Below are positions 16,397 to 24,275 of a stretch of 64,000 nt of DNA, one piece after another (position 1 is the stretch's first letter; the number at the start of each line of letters is the position of its first letter). Under the pieces are notes generated by a model. It searched no databases. It saw only the letters and a list, made by a program, of their open reading frames with translations, and was not told the DNA's origin. Both the position numbers and the translations under genes were made by a program. This stretch comes from JAAURB01 sp049647265 (lineage in GTDB: Bacteria; Cyanobacteriota; Cyanobacteriia; Cyanobacteriales; Microcoleaceae): positions 59,096 through 123,095 of the forward strand of contig JBARXJ010000049.1 in assembly GCA_049647265.1 (NCBI GenBank). The letters run 5' to 3'.

Positions 16397-18028
16397 TTAA
16401 ACGAGTAACGTGATAGCCAGTGGTATAACTCGTTTAACTCCTTCCTTAATACTTTCGACAACCGCAGTTTCTGCACCTTTTCCAGTAATAGATAAACTCC
16501 AGCTTTTAAGCTTTTCCTTGAAAGACGGATCTTGTTTCGCTTTATTCGCTAAATCTTCAGCGACTTTTTGCTCAGCTTCTTCGGGTGAATAAGTTTGTGA
16601 AAGTTGGTCAAGTAGTTGTTGAATTTCTGCTGCCGCTTCAGCTAAAGATTGTTTTTGTTCGGGAGCATAATTGTATTGTTTGGCTTGTTGACGAGCATTG
16701 TCTTTGACTATATTTGCATTGTTAGCAATATTTGCGCCTTGCTGGTTGTTATGAAAAGTTTCTAAGTTATTGTTTGTCATGGCTACATTAATAGGTTGAC
16801 TAGCTGCTAGTTTAGCAAGTTCAAGAATATCAGTATTTTGTTTTTTATGAATTTCTATTATTTCTTCCTTTGCCTCTAACTGTATTCTGTATTTTTCTTC
16901 AATTATTTTAAGTTCTTGTTGATACCTTTCTTCAAAGAATTTTTCAGTTGCCTCTTTATCTGTTCCTATAGGTGACTTTAATTTAACTATAAATGATCCA
17001 TCGTCTCGATTTTCAATTGATTGAACTGGAAAGAAATCTCCCCCTGCTTCAACTTTTAGCTGTTCGTAAGATTTTAAGAAAGCTTGCCAATCAATTCCGT
17101 TACGAAATATTAGATCAATGGTTTCTTGTGATTTTCTAACTAAGCGTTCAAAATCTCCTGGTTCAAAATCTTTGTCTGTTTGATGAGGACGACGTTCGGT
17201 AAATTCATCTTTTTTTTCTTGTTCATTCCAAATAGAGTTGAAGAAAATATAGTCACATCTAATATTTTTTAAATTAGTCTTGATGTTGATATTCCAGTCT
17301 TCTATGCAAGCTCCTGTGAATATTACTTCTTTCAAGTTCGTGTTTAAAGCTTGGCTTCTATTGAGCATAGCTTTACTAAGGTCGGCTCTACTGAGGCTGG
17401 TTTTCCTTAGATTAGCTTCTCTGAGGTCAGCTCTACTAAGATTAGCTCCACTAAGATTAGCTCCACTAAGGTTAGCTCCACTAAGGTTAGCTTCTCTGAG
17501 GTCGACTCTACTGAGGTTAGTTCTACTGAGGTCGGCTCTACTGAGGTTAGTTCTACTGAGGTCGGCTCCATTAAGGTTAGCTGCAATGAGTTCGGCTCTA
17601 CTGAGGTTAGCTCCATTAAGGTTAGCTGCAATGAGTTCGGCTCTACTGAGGTCAGCTTCTCTGAGGTTGGCTCCACTGAGGTCAGCTTCTCTGAGGTTGG
17701 CTCCATTAAGGTTAGCTGCAATGAGTTCGGCTCTACTGAGGTCAGCTCTATTAAGGTTAGCTCCGATAAGGTTAGCTCCGATAAGGTCGGCTCCTATGAG
17801 ACTAGCTCTTATCAGACTGGCTTCACTAAAGTTAACTGCAACGAGGTTAGCTATATTGAGGTTAGCTCCATTGAGGTCAGCTCTATTAAGGTCGGCTCCT
17901 ATGAGACTGGCTCCGATAAGGTCGGCTCCTATGAGACTGGCTCCGATAAGGTCGGCTTCATTGAGGTTAGCTCCATTGAGGTGTTTTATTCCTAGTATTA
18001 TCAAAATAATACTCAGTGGACTAGCCAT
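16397..18028 (-). CDS. Pentapeptide-repeat protein with conserved C-terminal module
   Basis: A 543-residue protein. A short hydrophobic N-terminus (3-14) could anchor it in the membrane. Residues 18-240 are an almost unbroken pentapeptide (A-[D/N/S/E]-L-x-x) right-handed helix of some 44 repeats. Residues 240-410 are a non-repeat module: CIEDWN, CDYIFF, ERRP, FEPGDFERL, TIDLIFRNGIDWQAF. A coiled coil covers about 365-400, an Asn-rich linker follows, and a helical domain begins AEAAAEIQQLLDQLSQTY (463-480). The C-terminus ends in a hydrophobic stretch (VIPLAITLLV). The module and the helical domain recur in the gene at 61527. Function is unknown. Confidence 0.88.
   Translation of the reverse strand: MASPLSIILIILGIKHLNGANLNEADLIGASLIGADLIGASLIGADLNRADLNGANLNIANLVAVNFSEASLIRASLIGADLIGANLIGANLNRADLSRAELIAANLNGANLREADLSGANLREADLSRAELIAANLNGANLSRAELIAANLNGADLSRTNLSRADLSRTNLSRVDLREANLSGANLSGANLSGANLSRADLREANLRKTSLSRADLSKAMLNRSQALNTNLKEVIFTGACIEDWNINIKTNLKNIRCDYIFFNSIWNEQEKKDEFTERRPHQTDKDFEPGDFERLVRKSQETIDLIFRNGIDWQAFLKSYEQLKVEAGGDFFPVQSIENRDDGSFIVKLKSPIGTDKEATEKFFEERYQQELKIIEEKYRIQLEAKEEIIEIHKKQNTDILELAKLAASQPINVAMTNNNLETFHNNQQGANIANNANIVKDNARQQAKQYNYAPEQKQSLAEAAAEIQQLLDQLSQTYSPEEAEQKVAEDLANKAKQDPSFKEKLKSWSLSITGKGAETAVVESIKEGVKRVIPLAITLLV
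17345..17985. repeat. 15-base periodic DNA of the pentapeptide tract
   Basis: The coding sequence for the pentapeptide helix is highly repetitive at DNA level, with 15-base units such as AGGTCGGCTCTACTG and AGGTTAGCTCCATTA recurring in blocks of 60-75 bases. This shows recent internal duplication rather than only protein-level conservation. Overlapping open frames on the other strand are by-products of the periodicity. Confidence 0.85.
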
Positions 18029-18106
18029 CTGTTACTTCATATTCTTATAGTTACTTCTGTTATAACCTTTGCATCTGGACTAAAGAAGCGTCGGGAAACA
18101 TTTGCT

Positions 18107-18276
18107 GTGACCTCTCCCTAGCCCTCTCCTGCGAGGAGAGGGAAAAGAGGAAAATTGTATCTCGAAGAGACTGTTTAATCATGGAGAGGAGAGCATTTTT
18201 TTGATGATTAAATGTCTAAAACGATTAATTACTCCTCCTTCCTTGGCAGGGAAGGGGGCTGGGGGGTTAGGTCATC
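18107..18276. repeat. Two dispersed palindromic repeats upstream of smc
   Basis: The first has a perfect hairpin at 18122-18142 (CCCTCTCCT-GCG-AGGAGAGGG) with outer CCTCT/AGAGG arms. The second at 18231-18276 contains CCTTCC/GGGAAGG and a G-rich tail ending in a GGGGGGTTAGGTC-type motif. Both resemble repeats that are common between cyanobacterial genes. The 18029-18351 gap holds nothing else recognisable except the presumed smc promoter near 18300. Confidence 0.6.
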
Positions 18277-18351
18277 TCTCCACAAAGTCACGCTCACGGA
18301 TCTTGTATAATAAAATCTTCCCCTTTGAATAGTACAACAACACCACCGTCC

Positions 18352-21300
18352 ATGGTTCATGTCAAGCGCGTGGAACTTACTAACTTTAAGTCGTTTGGCG
18401 GCACTACAGGAGTGCCGTTACTCACAGGCTTTACAGTGGTTTCTGGGCCGAATGGATCGGGAAAGTCTAATATATTAGATGCGTTGCTGTTTGCGTTGGG
18501 GTTATCTTCCTCTAAGGGAATGCGGGCAGATCGGTTACCGGACTTGGTGAATAATGCCCAGAGTCGCCGGAGTACTGTAGAAGCGCGGGTAACGGTGACG
18601 CTGGATTTATCGGATTTACAAGATCAGTCTACTGTAGTCCGTCGTAATGGTAAACTGACGGCAACTGATGCGGAATTGGAAGAACTTGAGGCAATTAATG
18701 GTGAGGCGGATATTGAGTCGGTTCAACAAAGCTTAGAATCAGAATGGAGTGTAACTCGGAAGTTGCGGGTAACGAAGCAGGGAACGTATACTTCAACTTA
18801 TTATATTAACGGTGAACCCTGTACTCAAACGGAGTTGCATGAACAACTGCAACATTTACGGATTTATCCAGAAGGGTACAACGTGGTATTGCAGGGGGAT
18901 GTTACCAGTATTATCACTATGAAACCCCGTGAACGTCGGGAAATTATTGATGAGTTGGCTGGGGTAGCCCAATTTGATCGGAAAATATCGCTAGCAAAAG
19001 AGAAGTTAGATACGGTTAAAGAACGGGAAGAACGCAGTCGTATTGTCGAACAAGAGTTAATTGCCCAGCGCGATCGCTTAGATAAGGATCGATTAAAAGC
19101 AGAGAAATATCAGAAATTACGACAAGAATTTCAGCAGAAAACCCAATGGGAAGCGGTTTTAAATTATCAGACTTTACAACAACAATCTCAGCGTTTACAA
19201 CAGCAAATTGAAGCAGGCGATCGCAGTTTAACGGATTTAAATCAACAACTGCAACAACAAAGTCAGACTATTGCTACAACGACGACAGAATTAGAACAGT
19301 TAAATGTTCGGGTGAAGGCAATGGGGGAAGAAGAACTGATTCAGTTACAGTCTACTTTAGCGACTCAAGAAGCCCAACAACGGCAATTTAATCAACGTCA
19401 ACAGGATTTACAATTATCCTACGATGGAACAGTTCGGGAAATTGAGAAGACGACGGCGGAATTAGAACAATATCAAACGAATTTAAATCGTCTAGCAATA
19501 GAATTAACCACAGCCGAGAATAGTCTAAAAACTCGTCAATCTCAACGGGATCAAACCTTAGCTATTCTGAATCAAACTCGGGATGAAACGAGTAGTGTAG
19601 CGGAACAAGCGGAAGCCTGGATGCAGGAACAAACGGAATTGCATCATAATATTGAAACGTGGCAAAAAACGTTAAATCCGCAACGAACAGAACAAGCAAG
19701 GTTACGAGAGAAAGTCAATCAATTACAAAAACAAACAGCAGAAATTCAGCAAAGTTTAACTCAGTTACAAACAGAATATCAGGAAAAACAAGAGTTATTA
19801 AATCAGCAAAAACAACAGCAAAAAATTGCTGAAGAACAAGTTCAATCTTTAGCAGAAATTGTAACGGCGGCAGAAGCGGAATTAAAGCTGCAACAGGAAA
19901 CCCAAACGCGGTTATTTAATGAACAAAGAGAACGTCAGCGGCAATTGGATAAGTTAGAAGCCCAACAGCAAGCCCAGCAAGAGGCAGCGGGAACTTATGC
20001 CACAAAAATGGTGATGCAGTCGGGGTTACCGGGGGTATGTGGGTTAGTCTGTCAGTTAGGGCGGGTTGAACCTGACTATCAATTGGCGCTGGAGATAGCC
20101 GCAGGTGGGCGCTTAGGGCATTTGGTAGTGGAAGATGATGGGGTAGCTGCTGCCGGAATTGAACTGCTGAAACGCAAACAGGCGGGGCGGGCGACCTTTT
20201 TACCGTTAAATAAAATAAGAGGAAACCGTTCGGGAATAAACCGGGCGTTAATGCGTTCAACAGAAGGGTTAATTGATTATGCCGTAAATTTAATTGAATG
20301 TGAACCCCGTTATCAAGATATTTTTGCTTATATTTTTGGTAATACAATGGTGTTTAATAGTTTAGCAAATGCTCGTCGTCATGTCGGTCAATTTCGCATG
20401 GTGACGTTGGAAGGGGAACTATTAGAAGCGAGTGGGGCAATGACAGGGGGTAGTCAGAGTCGGCGTTCAACGTTTCATTTTGGTACAGAAGATAATAGTT
20501 TTGAAGCGGATAAGGTTAATGCTTTGAAAAATCGTTTATCCGAAATTGAACGAATTTTAGATCGATGCGCTCAAACAATGATTCAAGCGGGGGATACGGT
20601 AAAAGCGCGTTCTCAAGAGTTAATTGAATCTCGGCAAAATTATCGGGATATTCAGCAAGGTTCAAATCAATTAGAATCAGAAATTAATCGGTTAAATAGT
20701 CAGTTAGAAAAAGGGCAAGCTCAATTTAATCAAAATACTCAGGAGTTAACGAATTCTCAACAACAATTAGAAATATTAGATAAAGAAATTCCGTTACAAG
20801 AAGGTCAATTACAGAAAGCTAGAGAAATGTTAGCGCAGTTAGAAGAAGCCCATCGCCATAGTGAATGGCAGCAAATGCAACAACAAATTAGAGGAATAGA
20901 AGCGCAATTACAACAGCAAGAGGCGGCTGTGCAAGAAGTGCAGCAACAAATTTTAGAGTTAAAGAACCAGCAAAAAAGATTAGTTGAAAAACAAGAAGAA
21001 GGTAATCAAAGTTTAGGGGAAGATCAAAAACAGAAACAATTACTCAGTAATCAAATTCAGAATATTGTCTCTCAAATTGATAAGATTAAAACGCAAATAA
21101 CAGAAACTCAGGCGGCGATGAAAACGGTTGAAGCCAGCTTAGGGGAAGAGAAGCAAAAACGAGATCAAGTGGAAACTCAGTTACAAGAGATGCGTTTAGC
21201 TGGGCAACAGTTAGAATGGCAAATTCAAAAGTTACAAGAAACACAACTTGGACGAAGAGAACAATATAATATTAAACAGGAATTACTCCAGACTCAACAG

Positions 21301-21984
21301 GCTGAACTTCCCGATCCGTTGCCGGAAATGCCGACCGGATTAGATTTGGCTACCTTACAACGGGAATTGCGATCGCTACAAAGAAAAATGGAAGCGTTAG
21401 AACCGGTCAATATGTTAGCCCTGGAAGAATACGAACGGACTCAGGGGCGTTTAGATGAACTCAGTCAGAAGTTAGCCACCTTGGAAGGAGAACGCACCGA
21501 ACTATTGTTAAGAATTGAAAACTTTACCACTTTGCGACAACGGGCATTTCAGGAAGCCTTCGACGCGGTGAATGAAAACTTTCAAACGATTTTCGCAGAA
21601 CTTTCTGATGGGGATGGTTACCTGGCTATTGATGACCCAGAAGACCCCTTCACCAGCGGTTTAAACCTGGTTGCCCATCCCAAAGGTAAGCCTGTACAAC
21701 GTCTCGCTTCCATGTCTGGGGGAGAAAAATCCTTAACCGCACTCAGCTTTATTTTCGCCCTGCAACGGTATCGTCCTTCGCCATTTTATGCCTTTGATGA
21801 GGTGGATATGTTTTTAGATGGAGCAAATGTGGAACGATTAGCTAAAATGATAAAAAGACAAGCGCAACAAGCTCAATTTATTGTAGTCAGTTTGCGTCGG
21901 CCCATGATGGAAGCATCTGAACGGACAATTGGAGTGACTCAAGCCCGAGGCGCTTATACTCAAGTTCTCGGCTTACAACTCTAA
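18352..21984 (+). CDS. smc: Chromosome segregation ATPase SMC
   Basis: A 1210-residue structural-maintenance-of-chromosomes ATPase that compacts and segregates DNA with ScpA/ScpB. The N-terminal ABC half carries the Walker A motif GPNGSGKSN (32-40) and QGDVTSI. Long coiled coils flank a hinge at about 515-690 (from GLPGVCGLV through SGAMTGGSQ). The C-terminal half has the signature SMSGGEKS (from residue 1120) and Walker B FYAFDEVDMFLD. I chose the ATG at 18352 (MVHVKRVELTNFKSFGG); a TTG at 18325 is open but adds nine residues unlike the family. No scp genes adjoin. Confidence 0.96.
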   Translation: MVHVKRVELTNFKSFGGTTGVPLLTGFTVVSGPNGSGKSNILDALLFALGLSSSKGMRADRLPDLVNNAQSRRSTVEARVTVTLDLSDLQDQSTVVRRNGKLTATDAELEELEAINGEADIESVQQSLESEWSVTRKLRVTKQGTYTSTYYINGEPCTQTELHEQLQHLRIYPEGYNVVLQGDVTSIITMKPRERREIIDELAGVAQFDRKISLAKEKLDTVKEREERSRIVEQELIAQRDRLDKDRLKAEKYQKLRQEFQQKTQWEAVLNYQTLQQQSQRLQQQIEAGDRSLTDLNQQLQQQSQTIATTTTELEQLNVRVKAMGEEELIQLQSTLATQEAQQRQFNQRQQDLQLSYDGTVREIEKTTAELEQYQTNLNRLAIELTTAENSLKTRQSQRDQTLAILNQTRDETSSVAEQAEAWMQEQTELHHNIETWQKTLNPQRTEQARLREKVNQLQKQTAEIQQSLTQLQTEYQEKQELLNQQKQQQKIAEEQVQSLAEIVTAAEAELKLQQETQTRLFNEQRERQRQLDKLEAQQQAQQEAAGTYATKMVMQSGLPGVCGLVCQLGRVEPDYQLALEIAAGGRLGHLVVEDDGVAAAGIELLKRKQAGRATFLPLNKIRGNRSGINRALMRSTEGLIDYAVNLIECEPRYQDIFAYIFGNTMVFNSLANARRHVGQFRMVTLEGELLEASGAMTGGSQSRRSTFHFGTEDNSFEADKVNALKNRLSEIERILDRCAQTMIQAGDTVKARSQELIESRQNYRDIQQGSNQLESEINRLNSQLEKGQAQFNQNTQELTNSQQQLEILDKEIPLQEGQLQKAREMLAQLEEAHRHSEWQQMQQQIRGIEAQLQQQEAAVQEVQQQILELKNQQKRLVEKQEEGNQSLGEDQKQKQLLSNQIQNIVSQIDKIKTQITETQAAMKTVEASLGEEKQKRDQVETQLQEMRLAGQQLEWQIQKLQETQLGRREQYNIKQELLQTQQAELPDPLPEMPTGLDLATLQRELRSLQRKMEALEPVNMLALEEYERTQGRLDELSQKLATLEGERTELLLRIENFTTLRQRAFQEAFDAVNENFQTIFAELSDGDGYLAIDDPEDPFTSGLNLVAHPKGKPVQRLASMSGGEKSLTALSFIFALQRYRPSPFYAFDEVDMFLDGANVERLAKMIKRQAQQAQFIVVSLRRPMMEASERTIGVTQARGAYTQVLGLQL

Positions 21985-22092
21985 CGTCAGTGACGAGATC
22001 GAGAATTGAAAATTGACAAATTCTCACCGATGCTGAATTCTAGGTTGTATAAAGTAATATGTATATTTAATTGCGTCTAGATTTGGCCCAGC

Positions 22093-23055
22093 ATGACATC
22101 AGAAACTACCTGGCAACGTTCCGAGCTTCTTGGCACTCAAGTGATTACCCGTGACAAAGGTAAACGACTGGGAGTGGTCAGTCAACTATGGGTAGATATT
22201 GACCAACGTGAAATTGTTGCGATAGGACTGAGAGAGAACTTCCTCGCCGTAGCTGGAATGTCAAAGTATATGTATTTGAATACGGTGCGTGAAATTGGGG
22301 ACGTAATTTTAGTCGATGATGAGCGCGTCCTCGAAGAAGACATTGACGTTGAAGCCTACAGTACCCTAATTAACTGTGAAGTGATTACTGAAACGGGAGA
22401 ACCTTTAGGCCGTGTTCGGGGTTATCGCTTCAATACAGAAAATGGAAAACTACTCTCATTAATTATCGCATCGATTGGCATTCCCCAAATTCCCGATCAA
22501 GTCCTCAGTACCTATGAATTATCCATTGATGAAATTGTCAGCAGTGGCCCTGAACGGTTAATTGTGTTTGAAGGTTCCGAAGAACGCCTACAACAGTTAA
22601 GCGTCGGAGTCCTCGAACGTCTCGGTTTAGGGGAAGCGCCTTGGAACAAAGAAGACGAAGGATTATATTATCCTCCCACTGTTAAACCCGCAAACCAATT
22701 GGGAACAGGTACCCCCCAACGTGCTCCTCAACAGGAATATCGCCCCGCTGCCACCCCAGTGGTTGAGGAAGCCTGGGAAGCAGAGGAAGAATGGGTTGAG
22801 CCGGAACCTTTGCCTCAAGTCCAACCTCAAGCGGCTTATGATAATTATGAGGCGGATAATTGGGGAGATGATGATGATAACTACGAAGAAGCCGAATATG
22901 TTCCGGTAGAAGAACCCCAGTATGAATACGAAGAAGATGTAGAAACAGATATCTGGAATGATGATGAAACACCGAAGCCTTATAAAGGTCCCCGTGTTAA
23001 TATCCCAGAGAAGAAGAAAATGCCCGAATACGAAACCGAAGACGGCGGTTATTAA
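22093..23055 (+). CDS. PRC-barrel domain protein
   Basis: A 320-residue protein with two PRC-barrel-like beta domains at about residues 5-75 and 85-165, followed by an acidic, Pro/Tyr/Trp-rich disordered tail (about 195-320). PRC barrels were first seen in the photosynthetic reaction centre H subunit and in RimM, and in cyanobacteria such proteins are linked to photosynthetic membranes or RNA processing; which applies here cannot be told. It starts 108 bases after smc, on the same strand. Confidence 0.8.
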   Translation: MTSETTWQRSELLGTQVITRDKGKRLGVVSQLWVDIDQREIVAIGLRENFLAVAGMSKYMYLNTVREIGDVILVDDERVLEEDIDVEAYSTLINCEVITETGEPLGRVRGYRFNTENGKLLSLIIASIGIPQIPDQVLSTYELSIDEIVSSGPERLIVFEGSEERLQQLSVGVLERLGLGEAPWNKEDEGLYYPPTVKPANQLGTGTPQRAPQQEYRPAATPVVEEAWEAEEEWVEPEPLPQVQPQAAYDNYEADNWGDDDDNYEEAEYVPVEEPQYEYEEDVETDIWNDDETPKPYKGPRVNIPEKKKMPEYETEDGGY

Positions 23056-23060
23056 CAGGA

Positions 23061-23088
23061 GTCAGGTAGGGGCGCATTGCATGCGCCC
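23061..23088. repeat. Dispersed palindromic repeat, copy 2
   Basis: GTCAGGTAG is followed by a perfect hairpin GGGCGCAT-TGC-ATGCGCCC, matching the copy at 16156-16185. It begins six bases after the PRC-barrel gene stop and may serve as a 3' hairpin for that transcript. A heptamer repeat (TACAGAA three times) follows at 23127-23147. Confidence 0.8.
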
Positions 23089-23126
23089 GATACTGAGACA
23101 GGTAGAGACATTCCATGGAACGTGTT

Positions 23127-23147
23127 TACAGAATACAGAATACAGAA
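23127..23147. repeat. Three tandem TACAGAA heptamers
   Basis: Three exact heptamers in the gap between the convergent PRC-barrel and rsmE genes. The size and perfection fit a cyanobacterial STRR heptamer family. Confidence 0.75.
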
Positions 23148-23178
23148 TATTCCCTCGTCACCTCGTCATCCACCTCAC

Positions 23179-23946
23179 CTACTCCCTATCCCTCTCTAAC
23201 ATCCCCACAATCATCGAAACAGCCACAATGGGGGCTGTAACCGCTCTTAAAATGCGATCGCCTAAAGAAACAGGTTGAAAGCCAACTGATCGAGCTGCTT
23301 GAATTTCTGCTTCTGTCCATCCGCCCTCTGGCCCAGTTGCAATCGTGATGGCATTAACCGGGTTTGATGACAACTGAGAAGGTAAATGATTGCATAAATG
23401 AGGAATATTGCCCCGCGCTACACACAGATAGCGTTGGGGATTTTTTATATTGTTTTCAGCATTAAGATGAGATAACGCTGCTTTCCAGGACATCGGCTCA
23501 AGCAAGGTGGGAACTATTTGACGTTCTGACTGTTCAGCGGCTTCTGTAACAATACGTCGCCATCGTAATAGTTTTTGCTCGCTGGGTTTAACTAAAGTTC
23601 GTTCACTTAAAATCGGGATTAACTGCGTTACACCCAGTTCTGTGGCACAGCGGACAATCTCCTCAAAACCACTACCTTTAGGAATTGCAGCCAGCACGGT
23701 TAAATCAATAGGTAACTCTGTTTTGATCGTAATAGTTTCTAAGATCTCTGCTTGAGGCGGTGTAGCCGGTAAAGTCACGTTGAGTTTGGCTAACCACCCA
23801 TGACCGATTCCATCTAAAATAATAAAGCGATCGCCCGGTTTAAGTCGTAAAACTCGACCGAGATAATGCTGTTGCTCAGCGGTGAGATCAATCTGTTGAT
23901 TGTTAATTTGATTCGGGGCGATCGCCAATCGTTGAAGTTGAACCAT
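23179..23946 (-). CDS. rsmE: 16S rRNA (uracil(1498)-N(3))-methyltransferase RsmE
   Basis: A SPOUT-class enzyme methylating N3 of U1498 in 16S rRNA. It has 255 residues, with an N-terminal PUA-like domain and a C-terminal trefoil-knot SAM site: ATGPEGGWTEAEIQAA near 208 and LGDRILRAVTAPIVA near 232. Its start is in a HIP1-bearing region. The C-terminus is normal, ending in LERDRE, although the stop lies at the edge of low-complexity intergenic sequence. Confidence 0.94.
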   Translation of the reverse strand: MVQLQRLAIAPNQINNQQIDLTAEQQHYLGRVLRLKPGDRFIILDGIGHGWLAKLNVTLPATPPQAEILETITIKTELPIDLTVLAAIPKGSGFEEIVRCATELGVTQLIPILSERTLVKPSEQKLLRWRRIVTEAAEQSERQIVPTLLEPMSWKAALSHLNAENNIKNPQRYLCVARGNIPHLCNHLPSQLSSNPVNAITIATGPEGGWTEAEIQAARSVGFQPVSLGDRILRAVTAPIVAVSMIVGMLERDRE

Positions 23947-24187
23947 CCCACCTCAACCGCTGAAGATTAAACAATAAAACAACATTTTTCTGGTGTGAGT
24001 GCCGGCAGTCGTGAAACAGAATGCTAAGAGAATATAACCCTTCATCCTCACCCATTGCCAACACCCTACACCCCCTATTTAACCGCTTTGCGGTAGTTAT
24101 TATCCCCGCCTTCGCGAGGACAAGGTTATTAGTCATTAGTTATTAGCTTCTTGGGTTTAAGTCCCCTCTTACAATCTTTAATTTAAG

Positions 24188-24238
24188 AGTTTTAGTTAAT
24201 TAGTAGTTTAAATCTACTAACTAATTGAACTAAAAACT
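24188..24238 (-). terminator. Possible terminator hairpin downstream of sulfite reductase
   Basis: About 40 bases past the sir stop, an imperfect long inverted repeat pairs AGTTTTAGTT..AATTAG with CTAACTAATT..AACTAAAACT around a short AT loop. It is AT-rich and lacks a classical T-run, so its role as terminator rather than as another dispersed repeat is uncertain. Confidence 0.4.
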
Positions 24239-24275
24239 AACCACTAACTACTAAAAACTTTTAATTCAAACTGAT

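Noticed and set aside
17280..18050. 256-codon ORF antisense to the pentapeptide gene
   Set aside because: It is the mirror of a 15-base periodic coding sequence, consisting of monotonous Leu/Arg/Ser repeats; periodicity keeps all frames open.
22682..22972. His/Leu-rich ORF antisense to the PRC-barrel gene tail
   Set aside because: Shadow of the acidic low-complexity tail of the real gene.
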